Part shown: in pieces, positions 53,702-64,000 of the stretch
Position numbering within the stretch: the first letter of the stretch is position 1
Layout of the letters: the number at the start of each line of letters is the position of its first letter
The notes under the pieces: model-generated
What the model was told of the DNA's origin: nothing
Database searches by the model: none
The model's input: only the letters and a program-made list of their open reading frames with translations
From: Drosophila persimilis
Taxonomy: Eukaryota > Arthropoda > Insecta > Diptera > Drosophilidae
Assembly (NCBI RefSeq): GCF_003286085.1
Contig: NW_020825289.1
Location: 22,036,001 to 22,100,000 of the forward strand
Direction: 5' to 3'
DNA length: 64,000 nucleotides
Translations under genes and position numbers: made by a program

Positions 53702-56700
53702 GTAAGAGGAGTAATAAGAACTCCAGCAAGGGAAACAGCAGTCAGAGGAATAAGAATAAGACTAAAGCAAAACAGCTGATTCGTATTTTTGAAAAGTTGT
53801 TTTTAAGTGTGTTTTGCGCGTGTGTATTTACATATATCTGTTTCTGTGTGTGTGTGTGTGTGTGAGGTGAGTGAGTTTCTGACTTAAAGATCGTAAATTA
53901 AATCCACAAAAAAAGTAGCAATATGTTTAAAATTATTCCATATGCAAAAATGCCGAAACGAAAAGCGAGAGCAACAAAAAACGAGTCAAATAAGTATTCC
54001 CCAGAAATCCATTCCTGAACGAAAAATATCGTTCATTGTGTGTGAGAGCTTTTGTCAAGGAAAACGAATAAAAAGTGATTAAGAAATGATTAACGATCGG
54101 ATGATAAATACTGGCCCAATGTCCGTTACTCACACAAACTCTAGACCCAATTTCCGATCCAATTGCAGTTCGATTGTTTCTGGGCTACAAGTAATTCCCG
54201 GCTCAAGTGCCAAAATGCGCGCAGATAAGCAGATAAGCTCTGGGCCATGAGCCACGAGTCAATACCAAGACACAAGACCCTCTCCTCCAAAGCCAAACAG
54301 TTTCCCACCACTCGAGAGCAACAAAACGCAACAGCCATAGAGACACAGAACCACTCGGCCGAAACGAATGTGTATATGAGGTTGGGGCTCAGGTCTGAAC
54401 CTGAACTTGAAAGTTGAATGCGAACTGCAAATGGAAATTGATAGGAAAAACGCTGCTGCGCGAGAAAAAGCGAGCAACAATTGTTGAACAGAGCGAATAA
54501 AATCATCATAAATTAAGAGGATTACAATTGAAATACTCGTACCAATTTAGAGGAATGACTTTCCATCCGACGGGAGAAGCCGAGAGAGTCCTCAGCAGTA
54601 GTGTGGTGTGGGTGGAAAATTTTGTGTGCGGTGTTCGGTACGCTTCCAGGGCCTTGTCATTTTGCTGTCGTATAAGCGGCCGTTGACTGGCTGACGACTG
54701 CACGTTTATGGGATGGCGATAAACGTAATTATGTCATAATTACGAGTATGGCAATCTGATATCAGACGAGTCTATAGCTGGTTTATGGCCACATCTCACT
54801 TGGCCACAAAACAGCTGAATGAAGAACCTTTTGCACGTGCCTGAATGCCTGAATCTAAAGCTGTTGCCTGGTTTTACTCTCCAGAGTTTGTACAGGGTAG
54901 CAGATAGGGACGTTACGAGCTTAATCTATAAGAGCGCACGCACCCGATGAGGGTCCCTCGATAAGTGTATTTGATTTATGGTCAAGTCCCAACGATTGGC
55001 CGCTTTCATGGCAACCAATTCAGCAAATTGCTGTACCCCTCTGTCACCCTCACCTCTGTCCATATATCAATCGGGTATGGGGTCTGTCAATAAATCTGTC
55101 TGCCCGCGAATTTACAATCGACTCTCAAAACGTTTCGGCCCATAGAATAACTCCCCCCAAGCATGGATCGGACTTTGAAAACTCTACGAGAACTCTACCC
55201 CTTCGCTACTTATCTGCTGAAATTTCCGACACTCTGGAGAGGCGAAAGCGCCTTTGGCGCACGCTTGGATCGGATAAGGACCCGGCGACTGGCGATTATG
55301 ATTAAATTCATAAATTTCCGCTACTCGTAGAAGTGGGTTTTATTAAATATGGTTTTGTGGCTGTCTATAAATTTATTGTTATTTACTAATGCACTTTTAA
55401 TGCCCGTGAAATGCAACTATAACCGAGCGAGTCCTGAGTTGCGCATTAGTCGACAGTCGTAATTAACAATTGCCATTCATATTTATAATTTTTGTTTAAG
55501 CAAACTCGTACACTCGCTAGTTGTGCAGTGAATTCCCTTTTCCCTTAACACGATCGTCGGCAATTATCGTAAAGAACCTATTCCCCCCTGTCGTGATTTA
55601 CATAAGATCTACATCTAAGCAGGTTGTGCAACCAAGATTAGGTATTTCCGATCCAGGAACCTTCGCAGACGATCCGCATTTGGAGACTGTTTCTGTGGCA
55701 GTCGCCGATCGTTTAGCAGCCTCAAAATGCAAAATCATTTCGTCTTCGAAATGATGGGCCGTTCGGTATTTTTTCCGACTATTTACCTAAAATTAAACAT
55801 TGCTAATTCCTTAAATCGATAAATATTAGTGACGAGAATGACGGTGCGAGACACTGAAGATTTGCATTCTGTTATGAATAGATCTTATACAATATAGAGA
55901 TCACGTTTTAGATTTTCTATTATTTTCAGTATCATTCGGAGATCATTAAATGGTACGCAATTAGGGCCTATTATTAGTAAAACTTTCCGCTACTTATGAA
56001 CGCAGCTCATTCAGAATAGATGGGTATTTCCCACATCCCAATGTCTGATCTCATAAAAGAGTAAAGAAATCCCCTGAGAACGATCGAATCCAACTGATCA
56101 AACAAAACAATACGAGTGCCTCTCTCTTTCCCAGAAAATTGCTCTGTCTAAATAGAGTGAGTGCCTTTCTACGTCTATCTTCTAGCGTTATCTTTCCGAA
56201 GAAATCAGGATTGGAGTATAGGAATGAATCTTGGTGTGTTTCTTTGGTAATTAGTGAACCATTTGCCATGATTCTTGTTCGGCACACTTTGGGGCTCATA
56301 ACAACAACCTGTTTAAGGCCTTATGTGGTTTTAATTTCTAAGAAATTTACGTAAACAAATCAGCGGCGGGCAGCAGATTGTTCAAAATCGCGTCGCAGAT
56401 TTGTTTTGTTCGTTATATGCGACTTATGAAACTTTCCAAAATTCAATTTTGGGCCGCTCTGACGCTCTGACATGCAAAACAACCCGAAAACAATTGAAAT
56501 TCCACTCACAAAAACTCAAGTACGCAACTGTTGTTATCGAGTGTCCGAGTGTGTGTGGTGTCTGGTGTGTGGGGATATAAAGTTTGTTCAGATCTAAAGT
56601 GCCATTATAATCGATTTACCTAGAATTGTTAGTACGAATCGAAATCGGAACCAGTTTCCTCCAAAGGGACAGAGTTTAAAGTAGATTATATTACATCATC

Positions 56701-57419
56701 AGGGAACCGAAATTGTCAATATGTGAGGCTCGCAAGATAAGTACTATAGTTATAAGGTTAATTACATTGAGTCGTTGCAATTACTTTTACATTTTCCGCA
56801 TATAAACCCGCAGCGCAAATATTGGAGTAGCCTTGCATTCCGGGTCGTGCCTTGCCGAAAAAAGCCTCTTCAAGGTCCGCTCTTCCATACAGAACGTGGC
56901 TTACGTGGTATGCTAAGAAATCGGATGACAGACTGTACCCAGTTCGGTCCCCATATTTCCTAATACGAGCTTATCATCCCGCGCGAATCTGTCAAATCAT
57001 AGCAAATATTTGAACGCAAACTTCGCTGTTAACTGGGAAAACGTGCGTAGGGCGAGAGACTCGTGAAATCAAACGCCGCTGATCTGATCAATCAGGGAGG
57101 CGAGATGATGATGCAAATCTCGAGTTCGCGTTCGGCGACACTTGGAGGTTGCGTTTGCGCAATCAATTGAAACACCCTGCTAAATTTATCAAACTAATTT
57201 GATGTCTGCTCTGCTTTCAGATTAACAACTTGATCTGCCGACCACCTATAGCTGTAGCTATATGTACAGCGGGGCAACGACAACGGGCAACGTCGAAGGG
57301 AACGCATGCGCAGATCTCTCAGCAAAGCAAAGCCAAACAGAACGGAAAATAAATCGTGCAAACAGCAGACGGAGCACCGCCTGTCCCAGTCCCAGTCTCC
57401 ACTCCGTCTCCATTCGGCT
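53702..57419. other. non-coding region upstream of Picot exon A
   Basis: About 3.7 kb, AT-rich, without coding sequence. It has a GT tract at 53845-53864 and two AGATAAG GATA sites 8 bp apart at 54223 and 54231. If the 53287 promoter drives Picot, this is intron. Otherwise it is intergenic. Confidence 0.5.
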
Positions 57420-57453
57420 TATTTAAAGGCCGCTAGCCACCGAGTGACAATCA
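57420..57453 (+). promoter_or_regulatory. Picot: Picot promoter A: TATA-like box plus initiator
   Basis: TATTTAAA at 57420-57427 and an initiator-like TCAGA with A at 57453, 33 nt apart, the usual TATA-to-start distance. The 5' UTR would run about 296 nt to the ATG at 57749. Confidence 0.55.
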
Positions 57454-57748
57454 GAACAAATCAAGCTGCCAGCCGCAGCAGGTCGCGAGTGAAGAGAGAA
57501 AGAGTGAGCTGAGATAACGATACAAACACATGTACATCTGCAAAGAAGATGTCTTGAGAGCTATCAGATCGGGCTCTTGCTGAAAACGGTTGCTGAAAAA
57601 AGTCTTAAATCTTATACCTTCCGTGCAGTATTGTGATATTTAAGCGCTGCGCTTACACAGGCCACAAGCAATTGGTTTTAACACCTCTTATTTAACTTAA
57701 ACACACACTCACGTTCCCACCCAACAAATAAAACACGAAGCACACAAG

Positions 57749-57812
57749 ATGTCCGCATCGAAGGAGGCCATTTGTGGGAGCACCGAGAAGGATCTCGAGA
57801 AGCCGCCATTAG
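57749..57812 (+). CDS. Picot: Picot alternative first coding exon A
   Basis: 21 codons plus one base. The ATG lies in a CAAGATGTCC context, the product begins MSASKEAICGSTEKDLEKPP, and the donor is GTGAGT at 57813. Joining to 63740 gives PLGFFATRYF. Confidence 0.92.
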
Positions 57813-60800
57813 GTGAGTGCCCAAACTATATTTAGGTATATATGTAGAGGTAGAGATAATATGGGGATGAGGGTGGAGAGGAATAGGTTATCAAAATGTG
57901 AATACTGAATATTGCTCAGATAATATACTATCTAGGCTTTTGCTTTTTACAAGTTAATTTGTTACGAAGAGATAGAATGGAAATTGTAATGGAAAATTAT
58001 CGCATAAAGATTAGGCTGATGAATAAAATCAGAAGCCATATAATGAGTTCTTTATTGAACTAACATTCGATAAGGAGAGTATAGATAGAGAGATACAGAT
58101 ACCAAAAAAGAAGGAAATAAACCCAGCAATCAATTCAATTATTAATCAATCTGGATCCCAGTCATCTACACTTCACCTTTTGTACTCGCCGTTATCCGCT
58201 CAACTTCCATTTCGTACGATCTATGCTATGGCCAGGTCTATGATCTCAGTTACACGTAATTGCCCTATTTATTTCAAGCTTGTCTGACTGCTGACTACTC
58301 AGGCATATCATTTACATTTATACTAAGCAAGTCTCAACAGAAACTGAAAGCTGCTGAATCGAATGGGACTCTCAATGATTCTCCTGGAATCCACTTGATT
58401 TTAATACTAGTACATCAAGAGCGTCAGAAGCTTGAAAAGTGCCAAAAGCGGACGTCAGGGTCGGCATTAAACGGAAGTTATTTGTTATGCAATGCAAAAG
58501 AAAAGGAAAATAAATAAAATAAAATTCATTAATAGCAGAGTCGCCAACGCGTGAGCCACATTCCCAATTAACGTGTGACACAGACACAGACCCCACAAAA
58601 GTCCCCCTACGAAGGGAGGATGAGGAGGTGGATGCGGTGGCGGTACAGTTGAGTCAATAAGTGCCAACTTTTGTTGTCTAATTTACCTATTCTGTTTCCA
58701 TTTGCGGACAGAGACAGACACAGAGCCTATGTTTTTGTTGCTCTTTCCTTTCTAGAAATCATCATCGTCTGATTGCCCCACACTTGACACAGATCATCGT
58801 TCAGGTTCGGTTCCCTTCCCCGTTTGCCTTTTGCGGAGCCGACCGGTAGGCCTGCCACAGTCGAACCGGTTACCGGCATAGCCCCAAAAATGCTGAGCAA
58901 TAAAAGCAAAACCTATCCAAAACAATGCCATAAATCTCGACAAATGCCAGGTATGGTACGTGTTTATAACTGTGCAAATGAACTCTGCAAGGCAATGACA
59001 AAACTCGTTTCCCCACTCCATTCGGCGCTAAGGTCAGCCGGGGAAATGCGCATTCCCCTTGGCATTCCAGCGAGAGAACTCTTCACTTTTTCGCATTTTT
59101 ACTTTCGTTCGGATCGCTACTGCAATAACAGCACTGCGCTCTGTTGGCGTTCTGAGTTTTAACATAGCTCTGCTCTGGCAAATTCTCTGCCGTGCAATTT
59201 CGATCTGGCAGTTTGACAAGTTTTTGCATGTCGCTGGCTTTTGGCCCTGATATTGACATTCGCATGGCTAGTTTTCAATTTTCAAATATTTCCCCGGACA
59301 TGCAATCGTTTAATTGGGACATTGTTAATCGGCACCCAGCGAAATCTAGTATAGCATTTCCAAGAAAACGCCTCCCTCATCTAAAATCTACGTGCTATGG
59401 GGTGTGGAATGGGTTGGGATGGGTGGCTTGAACAAACCTCCCACACAATCAACAATACAATCAGCGATGCGACCTGTTGAACGTTGCGCTCGAGTTGAGC
59501 CCCATATCTGTTCCATATATAGGGTGTATTGTCATCGGGGCCTCTGGCGTAATGCGATTTACAGCTCATCCCGACCCGACCCGGCCTGGCCCGGCCCGGC
59601 CCGACTCGAATGATAAATTAGAAAATTGCTTTTACAAAGCAGAGCAGATAGACCGAGGACCGAGAGAGAGAGTGAGAGTAAGAGTAAGAGTAAGAGGGTA
59701 ACCCACAAATGGGACAGTTGAAATTCCTTGGGTTATTTCTAAGATCGTGACTTTTGCGACGTTTCGCAAAACATTTCATTAGATTTTGTTGTAGCCGCCA
59801 CATGCCACTAGCAAGTGGCAAGCAAATTACTCATCTCATCTCAAATTGTGCATGTTACTATTTATATAGATTGCCAGATCCCCCAGAGCGCCGCACCACC
59901 TCGGAAATAGCCAAGACATTCATTCAGTGAATGGTAATCATGAAGCAGGCATTTCACCTGCTAAAGGGAAAAAGCGACCGTCAAATAGAAATTACTTTCG
60001 CACACAGGGAGCAATTAAGCGTCAGCGCTTCCACAGTTGGCACTCGCCCATGTGGAACCACAAGATAAAAACGATACGAGTAGAATCCATTCATCAGTTC
60101 AGTAGAAATCACGTAACCTTCCTTGCCTTGCCGGGGAAAAACAAAGGTTCTTCTTATAAAGGCTGCCAATATTTGCGATACTGCTTTGCACCTAGCACAG
60201 TCCCATACCAGGAAACCCTTGTGAGAGACTCGTATTTGTTCGAATTATGATCGAAATTTTGTGGCTAAGCAATCAGTATCTGAATTCACAACACTTTTAG
60301 GCCTCAGAATTCCACGGAATCTGATCAAATCTCATACACTAATACTTAAAACCGCACAGCACTTACATTACGCTTACGTAAAACGAATAACGTAAGCTGA
60401 AAAGCACACCCCAAAAGCATGCTGCAAAAAAGCTTCGTGCTAACGAGGAGTTAGCTCTATGTAAAAAGAATGTAAGTTATGATGCACCTCCTTGTCATTA
60501 CCGTCACTTCTTTAGCGACATCCTCATCGAGATCTACATCAGCATCCACCTCCACATCCACATCCTTCATCCTGGAATTCAATATTCTCCATTGTCGGCC
60601 GCCAACTTTGAGGTCGAGCGGCTTCGGAGTTGGTGCTGCCCCAGCAGGTAGCAATTATAGTAATTATGTTGTTTAATTATCGCCCTGATGGATGGCCCAT
60701 CCCGAAATAGCACCAATAGTTGGCAGGCATTATGAAAAATCACTTAATTGCTTCGAGCGTGCACAACTGTACTCTCTACTGCGGCCTGACCAAACAAAAT

Positions 60801-63800
60801 ATTCCATTGGAGGGTCTTTGCCAAAAAAATACAACTACACGACGCGATGACTTGTGCATATGTATTTATTTGAAAAAAAATTAAAAAAACGAGACAGCTG
60901 CCAATGGGGCATCTCAGACTGTCACGAATATGTGTGCGGCGGCGGTGTGAGAGCTGCAGAAGAGAGAGAGCCAAAGCTAGAAATGCTCTACTCTTCACTC
61001 AAGCTCAAAGATGTAGCTCATTGGAGAGTCGGTGCGATCGGTTCTGCGGTGCGGGGGAAAAGCAGCCGACAATCACGTGTCTGTCTCTTGGACGCAGTCG
61101 CCCTCACACTCACACTCACACACATACACACACACACACACAACCACACATGATTTTACACTTGCCGCCTTGTACGAGTATTATTTGTGAGTTAAAGCGT
61201 GACTGTAGCTATTTTTAATGTTTCAACTGTCTCGCTTTTGCTTTGCGGTTGGGCAGAATAATAAAAGCACAACACAACAAAGGCCGGTCCGATTGATTGT
61301 CAAAATTAGCAGGAACTTGTCAAAGCTCACGCAATGACTTGCCAGAATATATAGTAATTGTTTTCGGCTTAATTAGTAATCACACAGAATATGCACCTCT
61401 GGGGGCGCCTCCACTTAGCGGTGGCGTCTCCGATGGAATGGGGCATTTCTATGACTTCATAGCATGTGTGCCTTGTTTACTTTCGTTTGGGTGCTCAGGC
61501 AGATATGTATTCGAAAATATTTCCACTGCCCAAAGGCCTGCCGCTGACTGTCGTCAGAATCACTTAGCTGTGCATATTTTAAGCAATGGGCGCATGTCTT
61601 TTAAGAGCAGTCTCCATGTGCCGCAGTCACGAGATCTGGATGTGTGGTACGCTTACGTCCGACCGATATAATTAGAACTGTGTACTATATCTCTATATAG
61701 CTGGGCCGATTTCTTTGACGCTGTGAAAAGTTCACTCGCCCAATTGACATCAATCGTGGGATGCATTATGAGGCGAGAGAATTTTCCATCGTTTCGCTAA
61801 ATTAGTACAAGGGAAAGTCGAAAACTAAAATCACGCTGACCACCGTTGATGTAATCGCCAGGCCGGACAGAGAGCGGCCAGAGAACTGCGAATGTCCCAC
61901 GAGTACGAGAACCCACAGCACCAGAGTTTATAAATGAAGGCAGCGCCACGGTCGCCGCTCAGTAGGAAAAGCCGCACGAGCGAGCCGCCACACCAAGTGC
62001 CGAGTCAGTCAGTTCTCTAGCCAACGTCGGGGTTAGCGCACCGTAACGCAACCCAAAGAAAGAGTAGTATAGTGTAATTGTTCAGTTTCAGTTTTTCCGT
62101 TTGAAATCGTCTGCCAGTCCGCGCAATGCTACGGTCCCACGCCGGTCAAGTTTACAGATAGACAATGAAATGGTTTAAGCGTGTGCGGAAAAAGTCTTAC
62201 TACTCGTGAATCGCACCGCCCAGAAAACAAGCGAACAAGTTCTCGAACAAATCTCGAATTTAGTTTAGCATAAACCTAATTTATTTACAACGCGACAACA
62301 TGACCTTTCGTCGCAGCACACTGAATCATCGCCATCGCGATGGACATGTCCTGGTCTGGGACCAGAGGGACCTCGACCAGACCCCTAAAAGTAAGCCTTG
62401 TTAATAATTAAATTGTGGAACTGTGTTTGGGTTTTCGATGCTCGCTGTCCCTTGTCCACAGTGTGCGTATACGTAATTTGAGTGGCAAGTGTAGTCCGAT
62501 TTAATTGCCAGTCGATACGACGCTCGTTCTAAAATAGACTCTCTGCCACTCGAGACATACACGTGCGATTCCAATTCCGGTTCGCGTGGCGAACGCGGCG
62601 ACGGCGATTGTGCAACACGAGACGTAGATGGAGAGTGAGGGGAGTGATGAGAGGGGTGTGAGGTGGGGTTAGTGTGGTGGGGAAAATCGAGCGATTTAAT
62701 GCTGCGTGAGCAATGACAAGAACAGAAAGCGTCCAACAGTACATTTTGAAATGTATTTAAATCAGCATTTATTCGGTGTAATTGTTTATGGCATACATAG
62801 CTTTTTTTACTGCTGTTTATTTGTGGATTTCGGGGCAAAGTTCAACACTCCCAATGGGTGGGCACAGGGTTGGGCCGAGATACGACTGCTGGAAAAGTGA
62901 ATTGCCTCAATTATATTTACTATCTAATGTATTCCATAATTGTGGCTTGATTCGAACATTAATTTTTCAACTACCAATTATATGTACGATATGGCCCAAG
63001 CCCAGCAAAGTGATCACAACTGTACTTGCAGCAGAAATCTATCGAATATCACGTGTTGGCGACACTCTGAAGAACGCCGACTGTCAACGATACACGTTTG
63101 TCAAATGACAATAGAGAAATGAACCCCCCTCCCCGCTCCCATTCGCATTTTTTTGCAGTTTTCGTCATAGCAATTCCAATAACAATCTCTAAATACGATT
63201 CTAAGGCTATTAGATCGAATGTATAGACTGAAATGACACCATACCCGTAGCAGTAATTCCATATATTCTCAGAGACCGCATCAGAAAGTGAGGCAATTGC
63301 CAACCCACTCACACCCCTTTCCGGCTCCTCTATCTGCAATGAGTCATGGGTAGACTAGACCTTATCTTTCTCTCTCGAGCGTCGAACCTTGGGCAAAGTA
63401 AACCACAGACAAGATTATAGCGTAGATTATATCGTAGTTGAGAGATTCTGTGACTGTAACTGTGAGATAAATATGTACGAGAATCTCACTGTATTGTAGC
63501 CTCGTTCTGGTTTATTTTCGCCTATTTTCGCGGTTCCGAAAAGCGAACATCTCTGTTAGCAATTATTTCTGTTGACAACACTTCCGCTTTTCCTTTGCTT
63601 AATTAAATTTTAATTTATGGATGCACATTAGTCTCTGACGCATTCATTGATATGGAAAGATGAGAAATACACAGAGGAAAAAGAAGGCAAGAAAACTCTT
63701 TGACAATCCACTAATATGCTCGTTCCTTTTTTGTTTTAGGATTCTTTGCCACCCGCTACTTTGTGACCTTCATGCTCTTCCTGGGCATGGCCAATGCCTA

Positions 63801-64000
63801 CGTGATGCGCACCAACATGTCGGTGGCCATTGTGGCGATGGTGAACCACACGGCCATCAAGACGACCGATGAGGAGATCGTCGATGAGTGCGGCGATCGT
63901 GATTTGCCCATTGTAAGTTCGAATCACCCCCAAAGTCTTCGTATTCCAGCTCTTTCTAAACCATTCAATTTATCATTTTAGGACGATTCCCAGGATGGCG
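57749..64000 (+). CDS. Picot: Picot, major-facilitator (SLC17-like) putative inorganic phosphate/anion cotransporter, 5' part
   Basis: Multipass membrane transporter of the SLC17/ACS family, running off the window end. Isoform A joins 57749-57812, 63740-63912 and 63982-64000. Isoform B starts at 62300-62390 in place of the first exon. The shared sequence FFATRYFVTFMLFLGMANAY followed by VMRTNMSVAIVAMVNHT is the start of transmembrane helix 1 and the family's RTNMSVAIVAMV signature. DECGDRDLPI and DDSQDG follow in the first extracellular loop before helix 2. The isoform A N terminus (MSASKEAICGSTEKDLEKPP) and the shared part match D. melanogaster Picot as I remember it. The N-terminal cytoplasmic tail is the only part that differs between isoforms. 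Confidence 0.93.
57813..61926 (+). other. Picot intron following exon A, up to promoter B
   Basis: No coding exon supportable. It has GC-rich CCCGGC repeats (59570-59608), a CATCCACATC-type repeat (60520-60568) and CA/CTCACA repeats (61102-61150). The open frames are short and unconvincing. Confidence 0.65.
59570..59608. repeat. CCCGGC/CCCGAC short tandem repeat
   Basis: Five-base units (CCGAC, CCGGC) in a Picot intron. Confidence 0.8.
61929..61961 (+). promoter_or_regulatory. Picot: Picot promoter B: TATA box plus initiator
   Basis: TATAAA at 61929-61934 and CTCAGTAGG with the initiator A at 61961, a 32-nt spacing. This is the cleanest core promoter in the window. It predicts a 339-nt 5' UTR for the isoform starting at 62300. 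Confidence 0.65.
62300..62390 (+). CDS. Picot: Picot alternative first coding exon B
   Basis: 30 codons plus one base, starting MTFRRSTLNHRHRDGHVLVW and ending QTPK, donor GTAAGC at 62391. It has the same splice phase as exon A, and joining gives KRFFATRYF. The encoded cytoplasmic tail is Arg/His-rich and unrelated to that of exon A. Confidence 0.82.
62391..63739 (+). other. Picot intron following exon B
   Basis: 1.35 kb, no coding content seen. The acceptor is a T-rich tract ending TTTTAG at 63739. Confidence 0.75.
63740..63912 (+). CDS. Picot: Picot shared exon: first transmembrane helix and MFS signature
   Basis: 173 nt, from FFATRYF to GDRDLPI, phase 1 in and phase 0 out, donor GTAAGT at 63913. 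It includes the hydrophobic helix VTFMLFLGMANAYV and the NMSVAIVAMVNHT block with an N-glycosylation sequon (NHT). Confidence 0.95.
63982..64000 (+). CDS. Picot: Picot next exon, cut by window end
   Basis: After TTTTAG the frame reads DDSQDG and the window ends. This matches the start of the next block in the fly protein. Partial at the 3' side. Confidence 0.85.

Noticed and set aside
10462-54790. many TTTATGGCC/GGCCATAAA words (for example 10462, 19018, 20507, 51242, 54779)
   Set aside because: They match Caudal/Abd-B-type sites, but such words are common in Drosophila non-coding DNA and show no clear clustering here.
1-64000. tRNA, rRNA or CRISPR features
   Set aside because: I saw no cloverleaf with the A/B box pattern, no rRNA core sequence and no spaced identical repeats. 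A covariance-model scan would be needed to exclude small RNAs.

Overview
This is nuclear DNA of a Drosophila species. The evidence is protein-level: every coding exon I can place belongs to a fly gene set I recognise (Pgant9, Idgf6, a secreted S1 protease, a CFAP161 orthologue, Picot). The introns have canonical GT..AG ends, and the non-coding DNA is full of short microsatellites. Coding and non-coding sequence both differ from what I remember of D. melanogaster. An obscura-group fly would fit the GC-rich, microsatellite-dense introns, but that is only an inference.

Layout. Positions 1-11458 hold no supportable gene and are probably upstream or 5' intronic DNA of Pgant9. Positions 11459-44306 carry Pgant9 on the + strand, a Golgi polypeptide GalNAc-transferase. 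Seven constant exons lead into two alternative lectin exons (39632-39742 and 40033-40134) and two final lectin exons, followed by a roughly 1.65 kb 3' UTR. The 17.5 kb fourth intron contains Idgf6 on the opposite strand (24399-26013). Positions 46270-47870 are an imperfect inverted repeat. Then come three compact minus-strand genes: a chymotrypsin-like protease (48016-48789), a CFAP161-family axonemal gene (49298-50389) and a secreted TIL-domain protein (51379-51741). From about 53.3 kb to the window end lies the 5' half of Picot on the + strand, a major-facilitator transporter. It has at least two alternative first coding exons (57749 and 62300), each with its own TATA/initiator promoter. These splice to a shared exon at 63740, and the gene runs off the window at 64000.

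How the parts relate. The genes are mostly unrelated in function. Pgant9 adds the first sugar of mucin-type O-glycans in the secretory pathway. Idgf6 is a secreted chitinase-like protein. The protease and TIL protein are both secreted and could be enzyme and inhibitor, but that is speculation.

The observations most worth a second look are these. (1) A palindrome of about 1.6 kb between Pgant9 and the protease gene, a candidate hairpin-RNA (endo-siRNA) locus or a decayed tail-to-tail gene duplication. (2) The charge-switching alternative lectin exons of Pgant9, whose joint inclusion would keep the frame. (3) A possible third start exon for Picot at 53683. (4) A recurrent 'TTACGCATACGCC' element present at least six times between 8.4 and 23 kb.
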